Assembly (NCBI GenBank): GCA_001803315.1 | Contig: MHBQ01000005.1 | Location: forward strand, 1-55,001 | DNA length: 55,001 nt | From: Lentisphaerae bacterium RIFOXYC12_FULL_60_16 | GTDB taxonomy: Bacteria; Verrucomicrobiota; Kiritimatiellia; UBA8416; YA12-FULL-60-10 | Direction: 5' to 3' | In this document: positions 37,601 through 44,310 of the stretch, in pieces | How positions within the stretch are numbered: position 1 is the stretch's first letter | How the letters are laid out: each line of letters begins with the position of its first letter | Notes under the pieces: generated by a model | The model's input: only the letters and a program-made list of their open reading frames with translations | The model's database searches: none | What the model was told of the DNA's origin: nothing | Made by a program: the position numbers and the translations under genes

Positions 37601-37670
37601 ACGCACAAAGTACCCATCCCGCGATATTACCAGAATCGTGTTTTATCCGCCTCTTCATTGTCTTGGCCAT
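31614..37670 (-). CDS. Giant subtilisin-family (S8) protease with PKD and beta-helix modules
   Basis: About 2,018 aa. A basic N-terminus and one transmembrane helix (about residues 17-38) predict membrane anchoring or export. The S8 domain (about 285-570) has the complete triad: Asp in VAVVDTGVDYSH (about 299), His in DHGHGTHVSG (about 357), Ser in GTSMATPHCSG (about 514), and Asn in CAAAGNSG. After beta-sandwich regions come two beta-helix modules, each beginning SWATAATN and rich in GGG-x-Y and NCLI/NCTI repeats like chlamydial polymorphic membrane proteins, with a PKD-like domain between them. Calcium-binding TSP3-like repeats (DTDGDGIPDAWE, DPDGDGLNNLQEY) and C-terminal beta domains end the protein. 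ATG 37670 was chosen; TTG 37682 and ATG 37658 are alternatives. Probably a cell-surface or secreted protease/adhesin. Confidence 0.9.
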   Translation of the reverse strand: MAKTMKRRIKHDSGNIAGWVLCACLATFVIIVLSVTFVRNRTTSGVVSSPIHKTPPVLTLAPPPAKQASAHLKTPTNSMGTVISEPEQKATSRRSRTDRKPFASLSEPRPEPIRELPAARILEVRDLPAGRDSVIRRIKLVSADLKYSPVRVEETLRIDPVTKEEILMSSRAMAAGHIIVQLNHGIQEPELHAWVGANGGRIQTRLDDQGTYLLAFDDPALDTVPDAIRSSQDHPVVFRFAEPDFLVSIDQTIPDDPRFDELWGLNNTGQLGGTEDADLDAPEAWDTTVGNNVVVAVVDTGVDYSHEDLVGNIWTNPGEIPANGIDDDGNGYIDDLHGIDAYNADADPSDDHGHGTHVSGTIAGKGNNGIGIAGVCWQARIMGVKFLSAGGYGYTSGAIECIRYAARMGARVMNNSWGGGGYSQALSDAIENANQSNSLFCAAAGNSGSDNDASPHYPSSYTNANIIAVAASTRTDSLASFSCYGAASVDLAAPGSSILSALPGNGYASWSGTSMATPHCSGVAALLLSRNPALSVTELKRIILENTDPVGSFAGKTVTGGRLNLLQALNHVFGVCFDKPEYFSDSRAVLTLIDPQFAGDPTHDIQLTTSDGDVETLTLHAQDPGGYVFTNGIFVGFGAAIIGNGNLEGMHGTLLRASYADPSGGGSIEATARVVLGLDIRILTPPSPVPFSSTNIAVSGINNGNVNVSMIVSNDATGDAHAFTATNSWTAPAVTLSDAQGINTIHVFGINAYGFADHESVVITRYGPSSNTNYVSTAGTHLWPYSSWATAATNINAALGAASTGNVILVDDGTYDTETVELNRPMTLKSLRGPLAARIDGKDVRRCLAITAAALADGFTLVHGAAPHGGGAYLSDGEIRNSLVHSNTASDYGGGIYFAQDGLASQCAIGNNTAYGGGGIEFDGGGTASACEILENTALYYGGGADCWGGGTLTNCLIRDNRSGGYGGGVECWEGGTLYGSTMIGNHADYDGGGVESFYWNRGAVVYNSLIAGNSAGRYGGGADLWGGGVFWNCTIIGNTAGMGGGVYCLDAADIRNSIIYYNQAAVGDNILNHGQTGHVYVSTCALPLQAGAGNIASPPLVSGLQDAHLLAGSPCIDSGNNAFADGTDIDETARIVNGVVDRGCDEFVGNDATGPLTVSIQADSTNVSPGYATEFNAFITGRPSHFVWDFAGGPPITNLAQISLSWPAPGSYPVILTAYNTDFPAGAAATVTVRVSSSPLYVSPAGGHVPPFGSWATAATNLQSAIDAAQQGGTILVTNGTYDTGGYAQGSLVSRIGMYKPLLVRSINGPAWTFIRGNGPLGPSAVRCAYLVKGAVLSGFTLTNGHTVATGDDREVYGGGAYLDGGGTLSNCVVRSCQADERGGGVYLRFAGTLVNCLIVANQTAYYGGGIFMEEGGFLQHCTVSGNTATYNGGGLYAWNGGHVHNSIVYFNTALYDPNIRANGAGSLFEQVCTTPTNGLPGGTGCIASPPMFVDTNAPDYRLLPGSPGVDTATNGTGIAADLDGRPRPLDGDLDGISTPDMGAYEFLHVSLDTDGDGIPDAWEMTHGLNRLVNDAAGDPDGDGLNNLQEYLYSTNPHVGDTDGDNYPDPIEVLSGSNPLDPAVIPAVNLTITSPTAASTFTTTNSSVDLAGTLAAHAAVTNLSIVNNRHIASDICPVAADWSFVGMPLYSGNNAITITAQDVAGRQLGDTITITRSLDARYNDLLFSGALVQEITFPDNLVPGSSVTVQWKALSYVPLRGRLGTGSKTQGWYLFKNATYAGSQVSPWNIAGRNAMVYSYQCAFVVPTNAGDLSIWFNHAQMDGTLYMSAVVPDGVDPRPDPVQSKLITRTIVGGGSNANPVSDASFTDMDNPFESSQQALMRSGGTITAIDVPLGNWPVGDTIACEWTVLSYAPIYSKLFLLNLADKRVLLQATGTLVRSQYSSWHIGSTYAIEYTFRTQLTVPDEAGVQQIYFLDMQQGLADASWMAGNIPAGVDPAPALFNGMYGRFIERTIVP

Positions 37671-37773
37671 AACAAACCACAAAGAAGCAAGAATCGATCC
37701 ATATACATATTAAATCGCAAGAATAATCCCATGGATAATCATGGGAAAACCGACAATCATAAGAGAGAATCGA

Positions 37774-37807
37774 GAGAATTAGGGACAGAGAATTAGGGAC
37801 AGGCACC
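37774..37807. repeat. 14-bp tandem duplication ending in GGGACAGGCACC
   Basis: GAGAATTAGGGACA occurs twice in a row (37774-37787 and 37788-37801); the second copy continues into the GGGACAGGCACC motif also present at 2700 and, with one change, twice at 4382-4415. Confidence 0.8.
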
Positions 37808-37970
37808 TAAAGCTGTGTAGGACGTCACGCTGGCGTTGTAGGTCAGGCATTCGTACCTGAAAATTGTAAAAAGTGGCTTGAATTTCAAAGAACACGGAAT
37901 TTCCCATATTCTCGAAAGTGAAAGTTCATGGATGGTCGGGCCATTAGCAGCCTGTGGGAAAAGTCTGCCA

Positions 37971-37998
37971 TTAGGGTCAGTCCACGTATTAAGGTATT
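37971..37998. repeat. RAYT left terminal inverted repeat
   Basis: Begins TTAGGGTCAGTCCACGTATT. Differs from the reverse complement of the right end at only two of 28 positions. Confidence 0.85.
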
Positions 37999-38034
37999 GG
38001 ACAGGTATTTGGTGATGTGATATAGGCGTAAGGC

Positions 38035-39042
38035 ATGGCGAGAAGACCCAGAATTGAATTTGGCGGGGCGGTATACCACTTGATGAATCGTGGAGATCAT
38101 GGGGAGGAGGTGTTCTCCGACACCCTTGATTATGGTCTGTTTCTCACGGGGCTTGGGGAATGTTGCAGACGGTGCGGCTGGGTGGTACATGCGTACTGTT
38201 TGATGAAGAACCATTTCCATGCGTTAGTGGAGACGCCGGAACCAAATCTGGTGGCGGGGATGAAGTGGTTCATGGGTGCCTACACCCAAACATACAACGT
38301 GCGACACGGTCTCAGGGGGCACCTTTTCCAGGGGCGGTATAAAGCGCAGTTGGTTGAGCCGGAAAGAGGGAGTTACTTCGAGACCGTCGCGACATACATT
38401 CACCTGAATCCGGCGCGGGCAGGCGTCTTGAATCGGGAGTTTCCGGTTCTCGCGGATTATCCATGGAGCAGTTATATATACTATTTACAGAAGACAGGAC
38501 GGCCGACGTGTTTGGAGGTAGGGCGTGTGTTGGGGAACCTGGGGCTGAGGGATGACTCCAAGGGACGAGTCGCGTATGCCGCCTCCTTGCAGGGACGAGT
38601 GGAGGAATTGAGGACAAAGAATGGCAAGAAAATCTATGAGGCACTGTGGAAGCCGATCCGACACGGCTGGTGCGTGGGGACGGAGACATTTGAAGCGGAT
38701 CTGATCGAGAAATTAAGCGATGCGATGGCCGACGGGGAGCGAGCGTCTTATACCGGAGCAGAAACGGTGCGGCACGGGGAGGTGGAGGCGGAGCGACTGG
38801 TTTGCCAGGGAATGAGGCGTCTAGGAATCAAGAACGAGGATCTCCAGGTTCTTAAGCGGGGGGCGAAGGAGAAGGCATTGCTGGCGTGGCGGGTACATCG
38901 AGATGCGATGGTGAGCCACCGGTGGATCGCCGAACGGCTTCAGATGGGAGTGACCGTCAATATAGGGAAGTACGTCCGACAGATATCGGAGAGCAAAGAT
39001 CCAGCGGTCCTGCGCTTACGAAAGACGTTGGAGAATGCTTGA
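38035..39042 (+). CDS. REP-associated tyrosine transposase (Y1_Tnp / TnpA_REP)
   Basis: 335 aa HUH-type single-strand transposase. The N-terminus MARRPRIEFGGAVYHLMNRG and the HUH signature MKNHFHALVETPEP (about residues 57-70) are diagnostic. The catalytic Tyr is probably in the following helix region (FMGAYTQTYNVRHG, about 80-93). HLFQGRYKAQLV and YIHLNPARAGV (about 120-130) are typical of RAYT proteins. A C-terminal DnaA-like helix-turn-helix region (about 220-320) probably binds the ends. It lies between matched inverted repeats, appears intact and may be active. Confidence 0.94.
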   Translation: MARRPRIEFGGAVYHLMNRGDHGEEVFSDTLDYGLFLTGLGECCRRCGWVVHAYCLMKNHFHALVETPEPNLVAGMKWFMGAYTQTYNVRHGLRGHLFQGRYKAQLVEPERGSYFETVATYIHLNPARAGVLNREFPVLADYPWSSYIYYLQKTGRPTCLEVGRVLGNLGLRDDSKGRVAYAASLQGRVEELRTKNGKKIYEALWKPIRHGWCVGTETFEADLIEKLSDAMADGERASYTGAETVRHGEVEAERLVCQGMRRLGIKNEDLQVLKRGAKEKALLAWRVHRDAMVSHRWIAERLQMGVTVNIGKYVRQISESKDPAVLRLRKTLENA

Positions 39043-39069
39043 ACACCTAAATACGTGGACTGACCCTAA
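39022..39069. repeat. RAYT right end, copy 1
   Basis: 48 bp covering the last transposase codons (AAGACGTTGGAGAAT, encoding KTLEN) and the right inverted repeat ending GGACTGACCCTAA. It matches 42370-42417 at 45 of 48 positions. Confidence 0.9.
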
Positions 39070-39109
39070 AACCCTAAAACCTGGTTGACCCAGAGGCGGG
39101 GAGAGACCG

Positions 39110-40168
39110 ATGACCTTTATGCGGTTCAGGGCGGAACAACTGGCGGACTACCTGCGTGAGAGCATTCAGCGGGGCGAATTGCGAGACCCGCTGCCGGCAA
39201 CGCGGGGCTGGAGCAAAGAACTCGGTGTCGGACGTACGACGCTGGACGAGGCGTTGTCCAACCTGCGCCGCGAGGGGTTGGTGACGATCGTGCCCGGCCG
39301 GGGCGTCCGGCTTAATCCCGCCGCTCGTGCCGTTGCCCGACGATCCGCCGGCCATCCCCGACTCATCCGCATGCTCTATAGCGCCCACGACTACCCCTAC
39401 ACGCTTTCCCATCTGAACTGGGTCGCGATGCTGGAAGAACGCCTGTACCTGCATGGCGCGCATGTGAAACTCGAACGGTACAGCGACGCGCGTTGGCCCG
39501 CGATTCTTCGCCGTTCCGGTCCTGGCGAGGAGTTGTTCGTGCTGTGTTCGTTGTCCCCGAAGCGGCAACGCTTGTTCGAGCGCTCCCGAAAGCCCTGTCT
39601 GATTGTCGGCCAACCCGCGCCCGAGGTGTCGTTGCCGTTCGTCCGTTGCGATCATGAAGGGATGATGCGGCACGCGACGCATCGGCTCCTGCGGCGCGGG
39701 TTCGCCAGAGTCAGTTTCGTGGCCGCCCGGTGCGCGGCGCCCGCCATTCCGTTCATGACGGACGTGTTTCGGTCCGCCTGCGCCGAATGGCCGCGTCAAC
39801 CCGTCGACGCGCAGGTGGTGTTGATGCCGCTCGAACTGAGCGCGATGGCGACCGCCGCCCGCCATTTCGCGGCGTCAATAACGGGGCGTCACGGCATCCT
39901 GGTTATGGCGCCCATTCCGGTGGGCATGATTCAGACGGCCATTACGCGATATGCGAGCGGGGCGGCCGGTCAGGTCGAGTTCATCGGACTGCTGACCACG
40001 GAGCCGGACATCGGCGTCTGTCCCCTGCCGGCTCACTATCCGGCTCCCATCGAACGGATCGCCGGAATAGTCGCCAACGCCGCCATCCGCTATTTCGACA
40101 CGGGCGCGCTTCCGACGTTGCGGAAGATCGTCGGCCTCAAGCTGATTCCAGAGAGCTGCCCGGACTGA
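39110..40168 (+). CDS. GntR-type DNA-binding regulator with LacI-like ligand-binding domain
   Basis: 352 aa. The N-terminal winged helix (about residues 5-68; LADYLRESIQRGEL, TRGWSKELGVGRTTLDEALS, GLVTIVPGRGVRL) is GntR-type. The remainder (about 85-345) resembles a periplasmic-binding-protein/LacI sugar-binding domain (KPCLIVGQPAPEV, VRCDHEGMMRHATHRLLRRG). Such chimeric regulators usually control sugar-use genes in response to a carbohydrate. ATG 39110 has GGGGAGAG upstream. It starts 40 bp after the RAYT right end and precedes a hydrolase-like gene in the same direction, so that gene is the likely target. Confidence 0.85.
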   Translation: MTFMRFRAEQLADYLRESIQRGELRDPLPATRGWSKELGVGRTTLDEALSNLRREGLVTIVPGRGVRLNPAARAVARRSAGHPRLIRMLYSAHDYPYTLSHLNWVAMLEERLYLHGAHVKLERYSDARWPAILRRSGPGEELFVLCSLSPKRQRLFERSRKPCLIVGQPAPEVSLPFVRCDHEGMMRHATHRLLRRGFARVSFVAARCAAPAIPFMTDVFRSACAEWPRQPVDAQVVLMPLELSAMATAARHFAASITGRHGILVMAPIPVGMIQTAITRYASGAAGQVEFIGLLTTEPDIGVCPLPAHYPAPIERIAGIVANAAIRYFDTGALPTLRKIVGLKLIPESCPD

Positions 40169-40494
40169 GCGTCGTTCATCCAGGCTTACCAATGATGGAG
40201 TTGAGCGGCGGCCTCCACGGGCAAGATGCAGGCATCTTGCCCGTATTCCTTCGCGTTTGGACACGCGGTTCGCGGCCTTGAAAAAAAACCACCCGTTTGA
40301 CGTTCGCGTTCCTTCCTGTCCGGTCTAGCATTCCTTGGAAGACGTGAAGGGTCATTGTCGGTGAAGACGGGGTCGTCAGCGAACGAACCAGCGGATGGCG
40401 TACCGTCCTTCGCTCTTGACGAATCTTAGCGTGCAGGGATTTTCGGAAATGGGGCGGATTTCCGCGGTCCACCCGAATGAGCGACAGGAGAGAA
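40169..40494. other. Intergenic region with a strong hairpin
   Basis: 326 bp between the regulator and the hydrolase-like gene. It contains the perfect inverted repeat 40217-40244, an A8 run at 40281-40288 and TTGACG at about 40297, which could be a -35 box. No matching -10 at normal spacing was found. Confidence 0.5.
40217..40244 (+). terminator. Perfect 13-bp inverted repeat, possible terminator
   Basis: ACGGGCAAGATGC-AG-GCATCTTGCCCGT, 49 bp after the regulator stop. The stem is perfect but no U-run follows, so it may instead be a repeat or an operator. Pairing is certain; function is not. Confidence 0.45.
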
Positions 40495-42390
40495 ATGAAG
40501 CAACCCTTTGTGCTCGAAACACTCGTCGATTTTCCCGACGACGCGCTCTCGTGCGCATTTCCTCTGACGCCGTCACACCTCGACGCCATGATGGCGACGC
40601 TGGCCGAACAGGGGATCGGTCGTGTGATCTGGGGCTACTACGGCGATGGCCACGGTGGGTGCCTCCTGCCCGATGGCATCGACGATGACCCCAGCATCAG
40701 CTTCGATCAAAACCAGTGGGGCTCCTACGCCCGAACGCAGAAGACGCTGGGGAACCCATTGCGCGTCGCGACCGAAGCGGCCCACCGCCATGGAATGGAG
40801 TTGTACGCCTATTACAAGCCATACGAGACCGGACCCAGCATGTTGTTCGCCGAGGGCTCACCCCAGGCGGCTCAATGGGGCCGCTTGCCTCACATTGGCG
40901 GTTCGCTCGCGTGGATGGACCCCTTCGTCGCCAAGCATCCCCATCTGCGCATCCAACGCCGGACCGACGATTTGCACCCCGATGTGCTAACCGTGCCCAT
41001 CCACACCCTGCGCCTCACGAAGAAGGATGCCACGCCGACGCGGATCACCGCCGAACACCTCCAGATCTGGACCAGCGACCACAATTACCGCTACGTGCGC
41101 CAGCCGGTCCGCTTCGCCTTCGCGGAAACCGTCGAACCTTCGGCAAGCGAGGTCCGCGACATTTACGGCAATGTGCTCACGCGCCAAGACGATCCCGTGC
41201 GCGTGCTGACCCTTTCGGGTCTCGATCTGCGGGACCGATACTTCCTGGTGACCACGGACTTCATCGATGGACCGGGCGACTTTGAGAATGCCTGGGACCG
41301 TATCCTGAGCGCATTTGACGCCAACGGACAGAGTGTGCCGGGCGTTTACGCCACGGGCACGGCTATCTGGTTCCCCGAGTGGGAGGATTTTCGGGAAGGC
41401 GGGCTTTGCTTCGACACGGGGCGCGGTCCGGAAGCCGTGACGCTTGACCTTCCGAACGCGGCTTCGGACGATCGTGAAAAGAAGGGTTCCAACGCCCACT
41501 TCGTGCCGGGACAGAAGAAGGTACGCGGGATCGTAGCGTTCGCTCGCGGCCGCAACGCTTACCTGCCCGGCGCACTGTGCGAAACCGAACCCGAAGTTCA
41601 GGCGTACTGGCTGGCATGTATCAGGGAAATGCTGGACGCCGGCGTGGACGGCATCGAGTTCCGCGAGGAGAACCATTCCACGCACACGGATACGCCCGGC
41701 GATTACGGGTTCAATCCAGCCGTTCTGGCGCGCATTCCCGCGGGTGGTCGCGATCTTCTGGCGGACATCGCCCGGGTGCGGAGCGACGCTTACACGGAGT
41801 TTCTGAGGCGGGCCAAGGCCCTGATCGCATCGCGCAACCGGCGCATGCGCGTAAACCTTAATGTGGACTGGTTCCGACCTGCCGCAGAACGTCCGAACTC
41901 CCGGCGCCTGGCGTACCCCGCCAACATCGAATTTGAGTGGAAACACTGGGTGACGGAAGGACTCATGGATGAAGCCATGCTGCGGGTTTTCGGCAAGCCC
42001 TTCGCGGTCGTTTTCAATGAGGACGCGGTTGCACAGGACATGATCCAAACCTGCCGGGGGCGTGGAATTCCTGTTACCGTAAACCGTTACGTCTGGGGAA
42101 ACCCCGGCCTGCTGGACGAATTCCGGCGCGTGTGCAACGACGGACGGTTCGATGGGTTCGTGCTCTACGAGACGTGGGCCTATCTGGGTTTCACCGCCGA
42201 AGGCGGCTGCGCCATCGCAGGCCCAGGTCACGTGCCGACGACGCGCCTTGCCGCCGAGGTGCGCCAGACAAAGATCCAGACCGGCGCGATGATACTTGCA
42301 GTGGGACACGCGTGGCGCGCTGCACGCAGTGCCATTCCCCCGACAAGCACGGGGTGCGGCCTCACAAATAAGACGTTGGAGAATTCTTGA
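40495..42390 (+). CDS. Glycoside-hydrolase-like TIM-barrel protein with transposase-derived C-terminus
   Basis: 631 aa. The N-terminal part (LTPSHLDAMMATLAEQGIGRVIWGYYGDGHGG) and the central part (VQAYWLACIREMLDAGVDGIEFREENHSTHTD, RMRVNLNVDWFRP) look like a glycoside-hydrolase-like TIM barrel with an inserted beta-rich region (about residues 160-360). Glu/Asp residues in GIEFREENH are candidate catalytic acids. The start at 40495 is fixed by AGGAG. No signal peptide, so cytoplasmic. The last residues KTLENS and the following bases are a copy of the RAYT right end. The authentic C-terminus was therefore lost and replaced, and folding or activity may be affected. Substrate unknown; family assignment tentative. 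Confidence 0.6.
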   Translation: MKQPFVLETLVDFPDDALSCAFPLTPSHLDAMMATLAEQGIGRVIWGYYGDGHGGCLLPDGIDDDPSISFDQNQWGSYARTQKTLGNPLRVATEAAHRHGMELYAYYKPYETGPSMLFAEGSPQAAQWGRLPHIGGSLAWMDPFVAKHPHLRIQRRTDDLHPDVLTVPIHTLRLTKKDATPTRITAEHLQIWTSDHNYRYVRQPVRFAFAETVEPSASEVRDIYGNVLTRQDDPVRVLTLSGLDLRDRYFLVTTDFIDGPGDFENAWDRILSAFDANGQSVPGVYATGTAIWFPEWEDFREGGLCFDTGRGPEAVTLDLPNAASDDREKKGSNAHFVPGQKKVRGIVAFARGRNAYLPGALCETEPEVQAYWLACIREMLDAGVDGIEFREENHSTHTDTPGDYGFNPAVLARIPAGGRDLLADIARVRSDAYTEFLRRAKALIASRNRRMRVNLNVDWFRPAAERPNSRRLAYPANIEFEWKHWVTEGLMDEAMLRVFGKPFAVVFNEDAVAQDMIQTCRGRGIPVTVNRYVWGNPGLLDEFRRVCNDGRFDGFVLYETWAYLGFTAEGGCAIAGPGHVPTTRLAAEVRQTKIQTGAMILAVGHAWRAARSAIPPTSTGCGLTNKTLENS

Positions 42391-42417
42391 ATACCTAAAT
42401 ACGAGGACTGACCCTAA
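42370..42417. repeat. RAYT right end, copy 2
   Basis: Matches 39022-39069 with three changes (45 of 48 identical) in direct orientation, including the transposase tail codons. No transposase body precedes it; it is joined in frame to the hydrolase-like gene. Confidence 0.9.
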
Positions 42418-42476
42418 TGGCCGTTCATGGCGCTCTCGTCTTACTCGTGGCGCGGCGAAACAACGAGGAGGTTTGG

Positions 42477-44177
42477 ATGAAAGATCGCGGGTTCATGATC
42501 GTCGGCGTGGCGGTTGCGGCATGGTTCCTGGCAGGCGTGGAAACTGGATTTGCGGCCCCCAATGCGTGGCAGACGACGGCCGGCAATTGGGAGACGGCCG
42601 GCAATTGGAGCGACGGTGTGCCCGATGGGTCCGATGCCATTTCCATCACGAACAACAGCGCCTCGGCGACGCTGGGCAATGGCGCGGCGGATTTCGATCT
42701 TGGCATGAACGCCACGAGCATTACGGTCGGGGCGAACAGCGGCCTGGCGGCCATGACGGTGAACTTCACCAACTCGATGAAGACCCAGTACGTCGGCGGG
42801 GCAAGCAGCGGCAACATCACCATCGGCGAGAAGACGGCGGGCAAGGTTGGCTTGCTCACGGTCAACAACGGGAACATCGATACATACAAGCTGGTGGTGG
42901 GACAAGGCGCCGGCACCTCCGGAAGACTGGTCATTAATGGCGGAAGAATCAATGTGCGCTCAGGCGACTGGCCTTTACCCGGCTTTTCGGTGGGCGAGTC
43001 GGTGGAGGGGCAGATCGGGAACAGCACGGGCACGGTGATCATGACAGGCGGCGAACTCTACTTACCGGACACCGCACCCTACGCCGTCATCGGTAGCTGG
43101 GGGAAGGGCACGATGATCATCAGTAACGGGGTCTTTTCCGCCAGGTATGTTGAAGTGGGTTATGTGGGCCAAGGCGAACTGAAGATTTACGGCGGCACGA
43201 ACCTGGTCAGAAGCCAGATGTTGATCCCGAGCCACAGTGTGGGGCGAGGCACGGTGTTGGTGGACGGCGGCACGCTGGATGCCCCAGTCGCATCCGTCAG
43301 CTATGTCTATTTGAACAATGGAACGCTGACGGTCAGCAATGGATTCGCCAACCTCACCGCTCTTTCGATGGGGAATACTCCAGGTAAGTATGCGGAGTTC
43401 AACGTCGCAGGCGGGACCAGCACGCTGTTCTACGCCAACCAACGCGGCCGTATTGGAGTCGTTGCAGGCGCAACCGGCGTGGTCAACGTTACGGGTGGAT
43501 TGCTGAATTGTCTCGATGTTCAAATCATCGGCGTTGCCGGGCGCGGGACCCTGAACGTTTCAGGGGGACTCAGCAAGAACGCATATACCTGGATCGGCTA
43601 TCAAGCCGGGGGCTTTGGCAATCTCAACATCACGGGTGGAACGTACAAAAATGACCCGAACTTTTGCGAGATTCACCGGGGCGCCATCCTGGTGAACGGC
43701 GGCGTGTTCACGAATCCCGGAACCACCATGGTCATTGGAAAGCTGGCGGGCCAGACGGGTACGGTAACCGTGGCGAGCGGCACGTTCTCCGTGCCCAACT
43801 GTACGACCACGGTCGGAAACCCGGGCGTAGGCATGCTGGAGGTTCAGGGCAAGAATTCCACCATCGCGCTCAAGGCGTTGACGGCGGATACGGCGAACAG
43901 CACGGTGAAATTCACGCTGGGCGCGACCGGGGTGTCTCCGATTGCGGTGGCGAACGCGCTGACGGTGACCAGCGATACCAAGCTGGTCGTGGATGTGTCC
44001 AACTACGACACGGCGAACGGTTATACGGTGGATCTGATCACCTACGGCACGATGCCCACGCCGTTCGCGGCCATTACCATCACCGGGGGCCACGGGGGCG
44101 AGACGATCACGCAGACGGGCAGCAAGGTGACGCTGAACGTGCCGAAGCCTTACGGCACGATTTACTCCGTCATGTAA
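42477..44177 (+). CDS. Secreted beta-helix (autotransporter-passenger-like) protein
   Basis: 566 aa. GAGGAGG precedes the ATG at 42477. The signal peptide is MIVGVAVAAWFLAGVETGFA with cleavage near residue 27. The body is a chain of short beta-strand repeats with the pattern (G/T)xLxVxGG: KVGLLTVNNGN, GRLVINGGRINV, GTVIMTGGEL, GTVLVDGGTLD, GVVNVTGGLL, GTLNVSGGL, GNLNITGGTY. This is typical of passenger-type right-handed helices. It begins NAWQTTAGNWETAGNWSDGVPD, the opening often seen in such PVC proteins. No autotransporter barrel or PEP-CTERM anchor is visible; the end is TIYSVM. A surface or secreted structural role is inferred. Confidence 0.75.
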   Translation: MKDRGFMIVGVAVAAWFLAGVETGFAAPNAWQTTAGNWETAGNWSDGVPDGSDAISITNNSASATLGNGAADFDLGMNATSITVGANSGLAAMTVNFTNSMKTQYVGGASSGNITIGEKTAGKVGLLTVNNGNIDTYKLVVGQGAGTSGRLVINGGRINVRSGDWPLPGFSVGESVEGQIGNSTGTVIMTGGELYLPDTAPYAVIGSWGKGTMIISNGVFSARYVEVGYVGQGELKIYGGTNLVRSQMLIPSHSVGRGTVLVDGGTLDAPVASVSYVYLNNGTLTVSNGFANLTALSMGNTPGKYAEFNVAGGTSTLFYANQRGRIGVVAGATGVVNVTGGLLNCLDVQIIGVAGRGTLNVSGGLSKNAYTWIGYQAGGFGNLNITGGTYKNDPNFCEIHRGAILVNGGVFTNPGTTMVIGKLAGQTGTVTVASGTFSVPNCTTTVGNPGVGMLEVQGKNSTIALKALTADTANSTVKFTLGATGVSPIAVANALTVTSDTKLVVDVSNYDTANGYTVDLITYGTMPTPFAAITITGGHGGETITQTGSKVTLNVPKPYGTIYSVM

Positions 44178-44186
44178 GGAGGATTC

Positions 44187-44306
44187 ATGAGACAAGCAAG
44201 CAGATGGGCGTTGGTGGCACTGGCGTCGTTTAATTCCGGAAGACGGCGGGGGGTCGCCGTCCCCATCTCGGCAACATGCCATTCCGCCCGCTCCCCTATG
44301 ACGTGA
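44187..44306 (+). pseudogene. Short ORF with strong ribosome site, probable gene stump
   Basis: AAGGAGGATTC precedes ATG 44187. The peptide begins MRQASRWALVALAS, like the start of a signal peptide, then changes to SFNSGRRRGV and stops after 39 codons, 4 bp before the next gene. This looks like the 5' end of an exported-protein gene whose remainder was deleted. It follows the beta-helix gene stop by 9 bp, as expected for an operon partner. Confidence 0.45.
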
Positions 44307-44310
44307 CGAC

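Larger units (their letters stand above)
37671..38034. other. Intergenic region with tandem repeat and RAYT left end
   Basis: About 360 bp between the divergent protease and transposase genes. It holds a 14-bp tandem duplication (37774-37801) running into GGGACAGGCACC (37796-37807), a GTAGGTCAGGC...GTACCTGA partial dyad, and the transposon left end (37971-37998). The AT-rich part at 37690-37770 probably contains the protease promoter. Confidence 0.6.
37971..39069 (+). mobile_element. RAYT (REP-associated tyrosine transposase) element with terminal inverted repeats
   Basis: The left end TTAGGGTCAGTCCACGTATT (37971-37990, continuing to 37998) is the inverted match of 39042-39069. The two 28-bp arms agree at 26 positions. 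The right arm begins at the transposase stop codon. The element is about 1.1 kb and holds only the transposase gene. A second right end lies at 42370-42417. Confidence 0.85.

Noticed and set aside
40290-40335. Sigma-70 promoter for the hydrolase-like gene (TTGACG at about 40297)
   Set aside because: No -10-like hexamer at 16-18 bp; the closest (TCTAGC/TAGCAT) is more than 20 bp away.
42417-42476. Upstream start for the beta-helix protein at 42417
   Set aside because: That start lies at the edge of the transposon end; the GAGGAGG-preceded ATG at 42477 begins a proper signal peptide.
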